DNA of 41,850 bases from JBBQSV01 sp038213615 (GCA_038213615.1 JBBQSV010000003.1:1-41850); one strand, 5' to 3'. Positions 7,091-14,340 are shown, counted from the stretch's first letter. The notes: generated from the letters alone by a model not told the origin. Numbers and translations are program-made.

Positions 7091-8218
7091 ATGTCGCTTA
7101 ACCCAGAAGCAGACCCCGAGTTTATTCGTCCCCCCGGCTCAAATCGGGAGACTCTTGACGACGCCGCCACTTGGTTCGCCGAGACCATAGATGGGGTGAT
7201 GCACACCGAGTTCGATCTGCATGATCGCGCAGGTGAGCTATATGATGATGACGGCCGAGCTTTGGGCCCGGTGTTTGCGAACGCTGTAGCCCACGCTCGT
7301 CGCGTTGCCAAATTCAACCCTGGCTTGGCATTTGAAGTTGATCGTCAGATGACTGAGCGCGGTGAGCTGGATGACATGCGGGCTATGGTCCGTGGCGAGA
7401 AACCCAATACCATGGTCGTTACTTCCGAACTGCCTCACGCCCTGATTGGCGAAACACAGGACATACTTGGCTACAAACCGCGGCGAGGCTTAGGCTTTGT
7501 GCGGGTTATTACTTTCGATGGCCAGAAGATCAAGCTGGCGTCACTCAGTTTGGACTTTTCGGACCGCCAGGGGCTAGAGGCGATCCATCGATACTTTGGG
7601 CATGAACCGCAGCCCGGTGAATTGCTTGGCCAGCGTATACATCGTCAGCTTGACCCACAGGATCAGGATGGGTTGGAGCACACCATCAGACTTGTTTACG
7701 ATAACGAACTAGCCAAACGGCGTGGGGGACAGTGGTATGCCGGGCGCAATCAGTTGCCGGGGCGTAACACCTATGATTTTGTGCTGGCTCAACGGGATTT
7801 ACTAGATAGCTTTATGCAACTCAAAGCAGCTAACCCAGAGTTGGCCAATAAAATCCGTTATGACTATGCGGCAGCCTTTGAAGACCGTTGGTATGGAAGA
7901 GCACTAGTTGGTAGTGTAGATACATCACCCGCGGTATTTAATGAAGACCAAGTCGCCTGGGAGATCATTCAGGCCGGCGGCCGAGCCAGGGAAGAGGGCC
8001 GTTCATTTAGTGGTTGCGGCCTAACGCTAGGTGCCAATGGTCAGTCATCACCGGATAACCAATTAGAAAATGCCGGCTATTCTAACAAAAAAGAATCTAG
8101 CAAGTCCATGAACTGCGTCAACTGCCCTAAGTGTCGTACCTTTCACGATAAACTAGAGCCCAAAGGCGGCTACTATAGCTGTAAAAACAAAAAGTGCGGC
8201 CACCGCGTCAAAGCCTAA
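7091..8218 (+). CDS. Unknown protein under a cobalamin riboswitch, C-terminal zinc ribbon
   Basis: 375 residues; I do not recognise the main domain. ATG 7091 is preferred: AAGGA lies five to six bases upstream. Residues 1-310 are mixed alpha/beta, hydrophilic, with no signal peptide or membrane segment, and contain a motif-like stretch LGFVRVITFDGQKIKLASLS and HRYFGHEP. The last 35 residues carry CVNCPKC and CKNKKC, a four-to-five-Cys zinc ribbon like those at the C-terminus of some ribonucleotide reductases and RNA-binding proteins. Riboswitch control implies a link to B12 uptake, salvage, B12-dependent metabolism or its replacement; which one cannot be told. Gene stands alone, convergent with the antiporter gene. 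Confidence 0.75.
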   Translation: MSLNPEADPEFIRPPGSNRETLDDAATWFAETIDGVMHTEFDLHDRAGELYDDDGRALGPVFANAVAHARRVAKFNPGLAFEVDRQMTERGELDDMRAMVRGEKPNTMVVTSELPHALIGETQDILGYKPRRGLGFVRVITFDGQKIKLASLSLDFSDRQGLEAIHRYFGHEPQPGELLGQRIHRQLDPQDQDGLEHTIRLVYDNELAKRRGGQWYAGRNQLPGRNTYDFVLAQRDLLDSFMQLKAANPELANKIRYDYAAAFEDRWYGRALVGSVDTSPAVFNEDQVAWEIIQAGGRAREEGRSFSGCGLTLGANGQSSPDNQLENAGYSNKKESSKSMNCVNCPKCRTFHDKLEPKGGYYSCKNKKCGHRVKA

Positions 8219-8226
8219 GCTAATTC
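8205..8226. repeat. 22-bp direct repeat, left copy
   Basis: Begins GCGTCAAAGC and ends GCTAATTC; exact match to 8312-8333. It contains the last codons and TAA stop of the gene at 7091-8218. Confidence 0.9.
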
Positions 8227-8236
8227 TTGTTGCCTA

Positions 8237-8309
8237 GGGAAAAGAGCAGCCCGAGTACTGAATTTATTTCAGCCCCGGCGTGATGTGGAAAACCGTAGGT
8301 TGTCCTCAT
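8237..8309 (+). repeat. Riboswitch interior segment, copy 2, with compensatory changes
   Basis: 73 bases aligned without gaps to 6925-6997, 12 differences. In hairpin 1 three base pairs change on both sides (positions 16/41 A-T to C-G, 22/36 A-T to C-G, 23/35 C-G to T-A of the aligned unit) so pairing is preserved; hairpin 2 keeps ATGxGGA with TCCTCAT and AACC with GGTT. It lacks the B12-binding core. It lies in the 85 bases between the two copies of an exact 22-bp direct repeat, between convergent genes. Confidence 0.8.
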
Positions 8310-8311
8310 GG

Positions 8312-8333
8312 GCGTCAAAGCCTAAGCTAATTC
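8312..8333. repeat. 22-bp direct repeat, right copy
   Basis: Exact copy of 8205-8226, 107 bases downstream. It supplies the stop codon and last codons of the antiporter gene on the minus strand. Flanking bases differ on both sides, so the repeat is exactly 22 bp. Confidence 0.9.
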
Positions 8334-10007
8334 GATTTCGTGGTGGGACTGCAAATATTCCAGATGTTTCTCGCGGAACTTATTGAACTCGGTTTTGTTT
8401 AGGCCGTTCTTTTTGATGAACGAACTGATCTTTTCGCTACCAATGTACTGCGGAATCATCACGTAGGTACTGCCTAGTTCATAAAGCTCCAGAGCCTGTT
8501 CTTTGTTTTCGGCATGCGTAATGACCACGGCCGAATCGTTTTCTTTGGCAATGTTAGCCACCAGCTGTTTGGTGACTTCGTAGTCCGTGAACGTACAGAT
8601 CACCAACTTAACTTTGTCTATCCCGATTTCGTTCAAAAGTTCTATGTCGGTGGCGTCACCATAAATGTAGGGGATCTCTTGATGCTCTAGACTTTCGATC
8701 ACGCTTGGGTCGTAGTCTACAACTAGGTAGCTTTTGCCAATGTCTTGAAAGGTTTTGATAAACTCGTGCCCTCCGTGGTGGTAGCCAAAAAGTAGCAACT
8801 GGTGACTGTGTCCAGCCCGTTCTTTGTAGGTGACTTCTTTTTCAAACAGATGCAGCTTGATGCGGTCAAACACGCCAAACAGTTGTTCGTCAAAATGCGT
8901 CATGTAGGTAGAGGCTGCAATGGTGATGATGGCCACCAGTGCAATTATGGTTGTCAGACGCGGTTGCACCAGCCCGCCATTGACGGCCAAGATAACCATG
9001 ACTATCGAAAATTCACTGATCTGTGACAAGTTAATGCCGGTCTTAAAACTCACTCGTTTGGTGTAGCCCAAAACCCCCATGGTGGCCGTGATGACCAAGG
9101 GCTTGATGACTATCACTATCAATGACAAAGCAATGGCTGGCCACAGTGCTGCCGACAAATTGCCAAAGTTCAGGGCTTGGCCCAGGGTTATGAAAAACAG
9201 CACGATAAAGAAATCACGTAGCGGCTTTAGCCGAGCGCTGATCTCGTGGGCGTAGGGGCTAGAGGCCAACGCCACACCACTAAATAGGGCGCCCACTTCT
9301 ATGCTGAACCCGGCCGCCTTAAATAACGTAGCGATACCAAAACCCCAACCAATGGCTGCCAAAAATAGTAATTCCTGTGAATTGGCCACGTATTTGGCCA
9401 CGAACGGCAGTAGCTTGATGCCACCCAGTACCAGTGCCCCAACTAGCACGCCACCCTTGATGAACAGCAGCGCTATCCGTCCGGCGTCTAATCCGCCTCC
9501 GTGGCCCGACACCAAAAACAATAGAGCCAGCGTAGCCACGATGTCCTCGGCCAAGATTATGCCAATGGCTACCTGGCCATGCAGCCGGTTTTGTTCCTTT
9601 TTATCACTCAAAACCTTGATGATGATAATGGTGCTACTAAAGAACAGTGACAAGCCAATGATAAAAGATTCTGATTTGTTAAAACCCATCACGCTGCTGG
9701 TGGCGTAGCCTAGCAGGGTCATGGCCAACAGTGATGCTCCGGCCGTAGTTAGTACTACGCGGCCAACTTTTTTGAGGTGTGCCACATTCATGCCTAGGCC
9801 AACGATAAACAGCAACAGGGTGATACCCAGGCTAGAAAACACATCAAATATATCTTTGTGGTGGATCAAGTTTAGGAACGATGGCCCAACTAGCAGCCCC
9901 GCCAAAATATAGCCTAGAATCAGCGGCTGCTTTAGCAGCTTCATGATTATAGATACGCCAGCCGTGACGGCCAGGATCAGACTAAGTTCGGTAAAGATAT
10001 CATGCAC
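8322..10007 (-). CDS. CPA2 cation:proton antiporter with RCK/TrkA-N domain (KefB type)
   Basis: 561 residues. Residues 1-380 hold about twelve membrane segments of the Na+/H+ exchanger fold, starting with the typical KLLKQPLILGYILAGLLVGP; residues 400-520 are a TrkA-N (RCK) nucleotide-binding domain with VVDYDPSVIESL and IYGDATDIELL, and a short C-terminal tail follows. Such proteins exchange K+ or Na+ for protons and are gated by a nucleotide or thiol signal bound to the RCK domain. Oddity: the usual GxGxxG nucleotide loop reads GYHHGG, so ligand binding may differ. Convergent with the riboswitch-controlled gene; its stop lies in the right 22-bp repeat. Confidence 0.92.
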   Translation of the reverse strand: MHDIFTELSLILAVTAGVSIIMKLLKQPLILGYILAGLLVGPSFLNLIHHKDIFDVFSSLGITLLLFIVGLGMNVAHLKKVGRVVLTTAGASLLAMTLLGYATSSVMGFNKSESFIIGLSLFFSSTIIIIKVLSDKKEQNRLHGQVAIGIILAEDIVATLALLFLVSGHGGGLDAGRIALLFIKGGVLVGALVLGGIKLLPFVAKYVANSQELLFLAAIGWGFGIATLFKAAGFSIEVGALFSGVALASSPYAHEISARLKPLRDFFIVLFFITLGQALNFGNLSAALWPAIALSLIVIVIKPLVITATMGVLGYTKRVSFKTGINLSQISEFSIVMVILAVNGGLVQPRLTTIIALVAIITIAASTYMTHFDEQLFGVFDRIKLHLFEKEVTYKERAGHSHQLLLFGYHHGGHEFIKTFQDIGKSYLVVDYDPSVIESLEHQEIPYIYGDATDIELLNEIGIDKVKLVICTFTDYEVTKQLVANIAKENDSAVVITHAENKEQALELYELGSTYVMIPQYIGSEKISSFIKKNGLNKTEFNKFREKHLEYLQSHHEIELA

Positions 10008-10074
10008 GAGTTTACTTTTTCATCCCTCTTATGTTCATATTCTAACATTGGCACGAGAGCTTACCGAAATTGTA

Positions 10075-10104
10075 TTGACAACCATTAGCGATTTATGAGA
10101 ATAT
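10075..10104 (+). promoter_or_regulatory. Promoter of the short-peptide transcript
   Basis: TTGACA at 10075-10080 followed after 18 bases by TGA-GAATAT, an extended -10 ending at 10104. Transcription would start near 10111, giving an RNA of about 245 bases ending at the terminator 10312-10356. Confidence 0.55.
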
Positions 10105-10205
10105 ACGTTTACTTCGAGTGGTGTTTCCACGAGAAAACAAAAAATAATCAAAAACAGATCTGTTAGTGCGTGGTGGCACTAATTGGTTGCAGGAGGTGAG
10201 TCGGT

Positions 10206-10298
10206 GTGAGGGCTATCAAAATAAAAACATATTCTAGGAGTGCTAAAGTGCAAGTAAAAATCAAACGGCCTAATTGGCAGCAGTTCATCCACTACTAA
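10206..10298 (+). CDS. Short basic peptide (30 residues), unknown
   Basis: A GTG-started frame of 30 codons plus TAA with a near-perfect ribosome-binding site, AGGAGG at 10191-10196, nine bases upstream. The product begins MRAIKIKTYS and ends in NWQQFIHY; it has about nine Lys/Arg and no acidic residue, so it is strongly cationic. It is framed by a promoter (10075-10104) and an intrinsic terminator (10312-10356), so it appears to be a transcription unit of its own. The leader contains a small hairpin, AGTGC/GCACT at 10165-10180. It could be a nucleic-acid-binding micro-protein, a toxin or a secreted cationic peptide; nothing in the sequence decides. It could also be a structured RNA with a chance frame. 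Confidence 0.5.
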   Translation: MRAIKIKTYSRSAKVQVKIKRPNWQQFIHY

Positions 10299-10311
10299 AA
10301 GCTAGCGCATC

Positions 10312-10356
10312 GCACTGACCTGTCTTCTGCAGAGCAGAAATACGGCAGTGCTTTTT
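10312..10356 (+). terminator. Intrinsic terminator after the short-peptide gene
   Basis: GCACTG (10312-10317) pairs with CAGTGC (10346-10351), with an inner TTCTG/CAGAA stem, followed by TTTTT. Serves the plus-strand short transcript. Confidence 0.8.
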
Positions 10357-10370
10357 GTGTTGGCGACTAT

Positions 10371-11012
10371 TTACTTCTTGGTTTTGTTGGCGATAGCGTC
10401 GGTTATGATCTTTTCAAAACTGGTAACGTCGTTGTTGGGTGATATCTTTTTGCCGTCTAGGTAAAAGGTTGGTGTGGCTTGTTCGTCGCCAGTGTTGGCA
10501 AAGGCGGCTAGGTCGGCATTGATGGTAGAATTCACACCCTCGCTAGACATATCTTGCTTGAACTTATCAACATTCAGATTCAGCTCTGCGGCGTAGTCAC
10601 CGAATATAGTCCCTGGGTTGCTGGCCACGGTCCACTGTGTTTGGCGTTCGTAAAGCAAATCGTGCATTTGCCAGAATTTGCCCTGCAAACTAGCGGCCTC
10701 GGCGGCCCGGGCTCCAGCAAAGGCGTTAGGGTGCAGTGATGTTAGTGGCAGGTTGCGGAATTGGAAGCTAATCTTGGCGTTCAAGTCTTTGACTACTTGC
10801 TTGATGGTAGGGTAGTACTGGCCACAGAACGGACACTGGTAGTCACCATACTCTACTAGAGTGGTGCTGGTGGAGTTTTTGCCTTCAATGTGGGTCGATG
10901 CCGCGGCTGTGTTGCCTCCAGAGCTGTTGTGGTTTTTGTGTTTTGAAAACGTCACGATACCAAAAAACGCCACCACCAAAACTGCTATGATTGCTACAAA
11001 ACGGGTATTCAT
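10371..11012 (-). CDS. DsbA-like membrane-anchored thiol oxidoreductase
   Basis: 213 residues: an N-terminal membrane anchor (residues 5-22), a short polar linker, then a thioredoxin fold of the Thioredoxin_4/DsbA type. The active site is YGDYQCPFCG with Cys60 and Cys63, and the cis-proline loop is ATPTFYLDGK near residue 187. It acts outside the membrane to make or rearrange disulfides, and the window contains surface proteins with paired cysteines. Start ATG 11012 is supported by AAGGAG nine bases upstream. No DsbB/VKOR partner is present in this window. Confidence 0.93.
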   Translation of the reverse strand: MNTRFVAIIAVLVVAFFGIVTFSKHKNHNSSGGNTAAASTHIEGKNSTSTTLVEYGDYQCPFCGQYYPTIKQVVKDLNAKISFQFRNLPLTSLHPNAFAGARAAEAASLQGKFWQMHDLLYERQTQWTVASNPGTIFGDYAAELNLNVDKFKQDMSSEGVNSTINADLAAFANTGDEQATPTFYLDGKKISPNNDVTSFEKIITDAIANKTKK

Positions 11013-11080
11013 CAGACTTTCTCCTTAAATAAGTGACTATATATTACCAGATAATAACAGCCAAAACTGAGATTCAAAAG

Positions 11081-11089
11081 TGCTAATAT
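11081..11089 (+). promoter_or_regulatory. Extended -10 promoter, leaderless start
   Basis: TGC followed by TAATAT, ending 6 bases before ATG 11096. No ribosome-binding site lies in between. Confidence 0.55.
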
Positions 11090-11095
11090 TAATAT

Positions 11096-12154
11096 ATGAA
11101 GTTATTGGTGGATCTGATACTGGCCGTTTTGTTTGTTGGGCTAGTCGGTATGCGCAAAGCCTATGCCTCGGTAAATGTTGTAGAACTCAAACGCCGGGCG
11201 CGGGCTGGCGACAAACACGCCAAACAGGCTTACCGAGCAGCCGGCTATGGTCCCACCCTGAGCCTGGTGCTCAACTGCCTGGCGGCGGTGACGGCAGCCT
11301 TCTTTTTCTACGCACTTAGCCAGAGTGTTGGCGCATTACTATTTGTGATAATTAGCCTGCTGTTTGTAGGGCTAGCCACCATGTGGTTGCCGGCCTCGCG
11401 GGCGGGGTGGCTTAGTTGGCAGTTGGCTCTCTGGCTGGCTCCAGTTTGGTCCTGGATCATGAACCTATTGCATCCGTTGCTGGCTGGGCTGGTGGGCCGA
11501 GTGGGCAAGGGATCTGTTCATAGCGGCATGTACGAAAAGTCAGATCTACTCAACCTGCTACGCCACCAGGCCGATCAAGCCGACAACCGCATAGACAAAA
11601 CCGAACTGCAGATTGCGGCCAGTGCGCTAAAGTTTAGCGACCAAAAAATTGGTGATGTTCTGATACCAAAGCGCGGGGTCAAATCGGTATCGGCTGACGA
11701 GACTATTGGTCCGCTGGTGATGGATGAATTGCACAAAAGCGGGCATTCTAGGTTCCCGGTGTACGAGGGCAAAAAAGACAACATTGTGGGTATCTTGTAC
11801 CTGCGTGATCTGGTAGATGTCAAACAGGGCGGCCAGGTTAAATCCCTAATGCACAAACGTGTGGCTTACGTGCACGAAGACCGCCCGCTCAACGATGCTC
11901 TGCAGGCCTGCCTCAAAACTCATCAACAGCTACTGGTGGTGATCAACGAATTCGAAGAATATGTGGGGGTCATCACCCTAGAAGACGTGCTGGAGCAAGT
12001 TATTGGCCAGCCCATTGTGGATGAGTTTGATCAGTACGAAGACTTGCGCGCAGTCATAGAACGTCAAGCCAAAAAAGACCATCAAGACCACGAAGAACCG
12101 GAACCCTCGCCAACCGAATCGAAAGAAGACAAAACTTCTCCCAGCGATAACTGA
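11096..12154 (+). CDS. CBS-pair membrane protein (CNNM/CorC-like)
   Basis: 352 residues. Hydrophobic segments at about 1-20, 53-75, 78-98 and 105-135, a connecting helix, then two CBS domains (about 185-245 and 250-310) with the typical IPKRGVKSVSADETIG, HSRFPVYEG, IVGILYLRDL and VINEFEEYVGVITLEDVLE. The CBS arrangement is that of the HlyC/CorC/CNNM family linked to Mg2+/Co2+ handling, but the family's DUF21 membrane domain is not obvious and the C-terminal CorC_HlyC domain is missing; the tail is instead an acidic, low-complexity stretch. Ion specificity cannot be inferred. Confidence 0.85.
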   Translation: MKLLVDLILAVLFVGLVGMRKAYASVNVVELKRRARAGDKHAKQAYRAAGYGPTLSLVLNCLAAVTAAFFFYALSQSVGALLFVIISLLFVGLATMWLPASRAGWLSWQLALWLAPVWSWIMNLLHPLLAGLVGRVGKGSVHSGMYEKSDLLNLLRHQADQADNRIDKTELQIAASALKFSDQKIGDVLIPKRGVKSVSADETIGPLVMDELHKSGHSRFPVYEGKKDNIVGILYLRDLVDVKQGGQVKSLMHKRVAYVHEDRPLNDALQACLKTHQQLLVVINEFEEYVGVITLEDVLEQVIGQPIVDEFDQYEDLRAVIERQAKKDHQDHEEPEPSPTESKEDKTSPSDN

Positions 12155-12207
12155 TAAAGGCTTAGCCCAGATCGCAGGCAATCATAAACAAACTGCGTCC
12201 CACCACC

Positions 12208-12235
12208 CCAATTCCGTCCGATCGGACGGAATTGG
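12208..12235. promoter_or_regulatory. 28-bp perfect palindrome directly after the PaaX/Cas2-like gene
   Basis: Each half is 14 bases; the left half is CCAATTCCGTCCGA and the right half is its exact complement. It touches the TAG stop (12236-12238) of the minus-strand gene. There is no T-run, so it is a poor terminator. The 12-bp core GTCCGATCGGAC is identical to that at 12747-12758. Confidence 0.85.
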
Positions 12236-12727
12236 CTATTTAGGAAATAGTCTATATGTTTCGAACAACTGCACGAACCCAGTGAGTTCTAGTTCATCAA
12301 TAAGTTGGGCCAAGGAATCTTTATAGTCAAACTGGCTAACCATCACGCTTTTTTGCACCTGTACAAAATGCCACTCCCGCAAAACCGATCGCAGCCGTCG
12401 TCTTAGATAAGCTTGATGTTCGGGGATGTCAAAAATGATCATCAACTGCACATCTTTTGCCAGCTTCTTTGCGATTAGGGGCTGGATCTTACGCAAACCT
12501 TCTTGGGTTATCTTTAGGACTTTATCTTTTTCAACTATCAACCCTTGTTGTTTTGCCTTAGTCCAGGCTCGGTTAAGCGTCTGTTGCTTGTAGCCCGAGG
12601 CTTTTTCAAGCTCGAATAAGAATTGGTTCTTGCGAAAAACCAGCATTACATTTTCTTGGGTGTATGGAATAAGCGCGTGGAGTATAAACGATAGGGCAGT
12701 CCGGCGTTTTTTATAAGTAGCTAGCAT
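12236..12727 (-). CDS. PaaX-type regulator with Cas2-like C-terminal domain
   Basis: 163 residues in two parts. Residues 1-92 form a winged-helix domain (ending KVLKITQEGLRKIQPLIAKK); residues 93-163 form a ferredoxin-like Cas2/PaaX-C domain with LMIIFDIPE as strand 1 and a closing ETYRLFP strand. This architecture is common in CPR genomes and is usually called Cas2-like or PaaX family. There is no CRISPR array or cas1 here. The gene is bracketed by two palindromes with the same core, one overlapping its own promoter, which suggests a self-regulating DNA-binding protein. The Asp in strand 1 could be the Cas2 metal ligand, so nuclease activity cannot be excluded. The start is leaderless (-10 box 6 bases upstream). 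Confidence 0.82.
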   Translation of the reverse strand: MLATYKKRRTALSFILHALIPYTQENVMLVFRKNQFLFELEKASGYKQQTLNRAWTKAKQQGLIVEKDKVLKITQEGLRKIQPLIAKKLAKDVQLMIIFDIPEHQAYLRRRLRSVLREWHFVQVQKSVMVSQFDYKDSLAQLIDELELTGFVQLFETYRLFPK

Positions 12728-12733
12728 AGTCTA

Positions 12734-12739
12734 ATTATA
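12734..12739 (-). promoter_or_regulatory. -10 box, leaderless start of the PaaX/Cas2-like gene
   Basis: Perfect TATAAT on the minus strand, ending 6 bases before the ATG at 12727. The palindrome at 12740-12765 directly abuts it and fills the -35/spacer region, the ideal place for an autorepressor. Confidence 0.7.
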
Positions 12740-12765
12740 CAATATCGTCCGATCGGACAATATTG
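12740..12765. promoter_or_regulatory. 26-bp near-perfect palindrome (probable operator)
   Basis: Core GTCCGATCGGAC (12747-12758) with arms CAATAT and ATATTG; only one base pair is mismatched (12746/12759). The core is shared with the palindrome at 12208-12235 but the arms differ in sequence while staying self-complementary. It covers the upstream part of the regulator's promoter and lies roughly 50-75 bases upstream of the aspS transcription start, so it could act on both. Confidence 0.8.
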
Positions 12766-12799
12766 GGGGGTTTGGAGGCTAACGTGGCCGTTACTTATC

Positions 12800-12808
12800 T
12801 GTTACAAT
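12800..12808 (+). promoter_or_regulatory. Extended -10 promoter of aspS
   Basis: TGT followed by TACAAT; the start of transcription would be about four bases before ATG 12819, too short a leader for a Shine-Dalgarno site. Confidence 0.6.
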
Positions 12809-12818
12809 ATGGCAGATT

Positions 12819-14132
12819 ATGAGTAGAGTTTTAAGCAAAGACATTGCCAGCCACATTGGCAAAACCATCAAAGTTCAGGGTTGGCTACACAAAAAGCGCC
12901 TGCTTGGCGGGCTCACGTTTCTAAACATCCGCGACCGTAGCGGCCTGGTGCAAGTAGTGGTCAAAGACAAAGAAGAGATAGAGAAGTTGCGCGGCCTACA
13001 AATCGGCACGGTGTTAGAAGTAGAAGCCAAAGTAGTAGACGAGCCTCGCGCCCCAGGTGGTGCCGAGCTGCACGATGCCAAGCTAACCGTGCAGGTGCCA
13101 GTTACCGATGAACCACCCATAGAAATCGACAAACCACTAGATCACAAGCCAGACAACCTAGACACGTTGTTTGAATATCGGCCCATCGGCCTGCGTAACA
13201 TTCAAGAAACAGCTATCTTCAAAGTTCAGGCAGCTGTCACTAAAGCCCTACGTGAATACTTTGACCAGAACGATCTAACAGAGGTTCACACGCCCAAACT
13301 ACTAGCAGCCGCCACAGAAGGCGGTGCCGAAGTATTCAAAATGGACTACTTTGGCAAAGAAGCCACTTTGGCTCAAAGCCCACAATTCTACAAGCAAATG
13401 CTAGTTGGCGTATTTGAACGCGTTTACGAAATAGCCCCAGTCTACCGCGCCGAACCCAGTGCCACTCGTCGTCACATGACCGAATACACTTCGGTAGATG
13501 TCGAGATGGGCTTTATTGACATAGAAGACCTCAAACAATTTTTGAGTGCTCTACTGCACCACGTGGTGGACTACGTTTGGCAAAATTGCGAACCCGAGCT
13601 AAAACTTTGGAATGCCCCAAAGCCAGAACTGCCAAAACAGATCCCGTCCATTAGCATGCGTGAAATCCACGAACTGTACAGCAAAGAAACCGGCGAAAAC
13701 AGCGTAGACGAGGACGACTTACGCCCAGACGAAGAGCGTTGGATCTGCGAATACACCAAAAAGAAGTTTGGTAGCGAAGCCGTATTTGTTACTGACTGGC
13801 CAGCCAGTGGTATGAAGTTTTACCACAAAGCCCAAGACGGCAAACCAGAACTGGCCGACCGCTTTGACCTACTTTTCCGTGGGCTAGAAATTACTACCGG
13901 CAGCATGCGCGAAAACCGTCATGCCGAAGTGCTCAAACAGCTCAAAGAAAAAGCCAAAGGTGACCCCACCAACCCTGGTTTCAAATATTTCCTTATGGCC
14001 ATGCAGGCCGGCATGCCACCACACGGCGGTTTTGGTCTAGGGCTGGAGCGCCTGACCGAAAAGATCATCGGGCTCAACAACATCAAAGAAGCCACTCTGT
14101 TCCCACGCGACATTAACCGCCTAGCCCCATAA
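12819..14132 (+). CDS. aspS: Aspartyl-tRNA synthetase, archaeal type (probably non-discriminating)
   Basis: 437 residues, far shorter than the ~590-residue bacterial AspRS because the GAD insertion is missing; this is the archaeal/eukaryotic-like form. Seen: N-terminal OB-fold for the anticodon (about 15-100), motif 2 YRAEPSATRRHMTEYTSVDV (about 208-227), and motif 3 GGFGLGLERL near residue 408. Charges tRNA-Asp with aspartate, and in organisms with GatCAB usually also tRNA-Asn. An AsnRS is ruled unlikely by the EYTSVDVEMGF segment, typical of AspRS. Divergent from the PaaX/Cas2-like gene. Its TAA overlaps the ATG of a 40-codon frame (TAATG). Confidence 0.92.
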   Translation: MSRVLSKDIASHIGKTIKVQGWLHKKRLLGGLTFLNIRDRSGLVQVVVKDKEEIEKLRGLQIGTVLEVEAKVVDEPRAPGGAELHDAKLTVQVPVTDEPPIEIDKPLDHKPDNLDTLFEYRPIGLRNIQETAIFKVQAAVTKALREYFDQNDLTEVHTPKLLAAATEGGAEVFKMDYFGKEATLAQSPQFYKQMLVGVFERVYEIAPVYRAEPSATRRHMTEYTSVDVEMGFIDIEDLKQFLSALLHHVVDYVWQNCEPELKLWNAPKPELPKQIPSISMREIHELYSKETGENSVDEDDLRPDEERWICEYTKKKFGSEAVFVTDWPASGMKFYHKAQDGKPELADRFDLLFRGLEITTGSMRENRHAEVLKQLKEKAKGDPTNPGFKYFLMAMQAGMPPHGGFGLGLERLTEKIIGLNNIKEATLFPRDINRLAP

Positions 14133-14254
14133 TGAAACTGTGTCTTTCGTCCTACCGGGTAACTACGCCAAAAGATTTAGATGATAAGTTCAAGCTGGTA
14201 GAGCAGGAAATCAAAGACCGCTGCGAGCGTTTAGTAGAAGAATTACTTGGTTAA
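14132..14254 (+). CDS. Small coupled ORF (40 residues), possible gene remnant
   Basis: ATG at 14132-14134 shares a base with the aspS stop, the usual form of translational coupling. The product starts MKLCLSSYRV and continues as a charged helix ending VEELLG. The opening resembles the first strand of peptidase E / class-I glutamine amidotransferase-like proteins (MKLxLSSYR), but nothing after residue 10 does and the catalytic part is absent. It may be a small protein in its own right or the stub of a lost gene. Confidence 0.4.
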   Translation: MKLCLSSYRVTTPKDLDDKFKLVEQEIKDRCERLVEELLG

Positions 14255-14274
14255 CTGCTAAGCGGGCTACTAGG

Positions 14275-14303
14275 TTGCTAAAGTATCCTACTTATGTTAG
14301 TAT
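14275..14303 (+). promoter_or_regulatory. Promoter of typA
   Basis: TTGCTA (14275-14280), 17-base spacer, TAGTAT (14298-14303). Transcription would start near 14310, just before the AAAGGGAG site and the hairpin that precedes ATG 14341. Confidence 0.6.
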
Positions 14304-14311
14304 TACTCCTT

Positions 14312-14340
14312 AAAGGGAGCGCTAGCAAGCGCTTTATTTT
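14312..14340 (+). promoter_or_regulatory. Hairpin between ribosome-binding site and start codon of typA
   Basis: AAAGGGAG at 14312-14319 is followed by AGCGCT-AGCA-AGCGCT (14318-14333) and TTATTTT, then ATG. The Shine-Dalgarno site is about 22 bases from the ATG unless the hairpin forms and brings it close. Alternatively hairpin plus U-rich tract is a weak terminator that attenuates typA. Confidence 0.5.

Noticed and set aside
9301..9708. Open frame of 135 codons on the plus strand inside the antiporter gene
   Set aside because: Antisense shadow of a well-supported membrane protein; composition rich in Pro/Ser/Met with no start signal.
12208..12235. Intrinsic terminator
   Set aside because: Perfect palindrome but no T-run on either strand, and the core recurs in a promoter.
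12236..12727. CRISPR-Cas locus suggested by the Cas2-like domain
   Set aside because: No repeat-spacer array and no cas1 or effector gene nearby; the protein has a winged-helix front part like PaaX.
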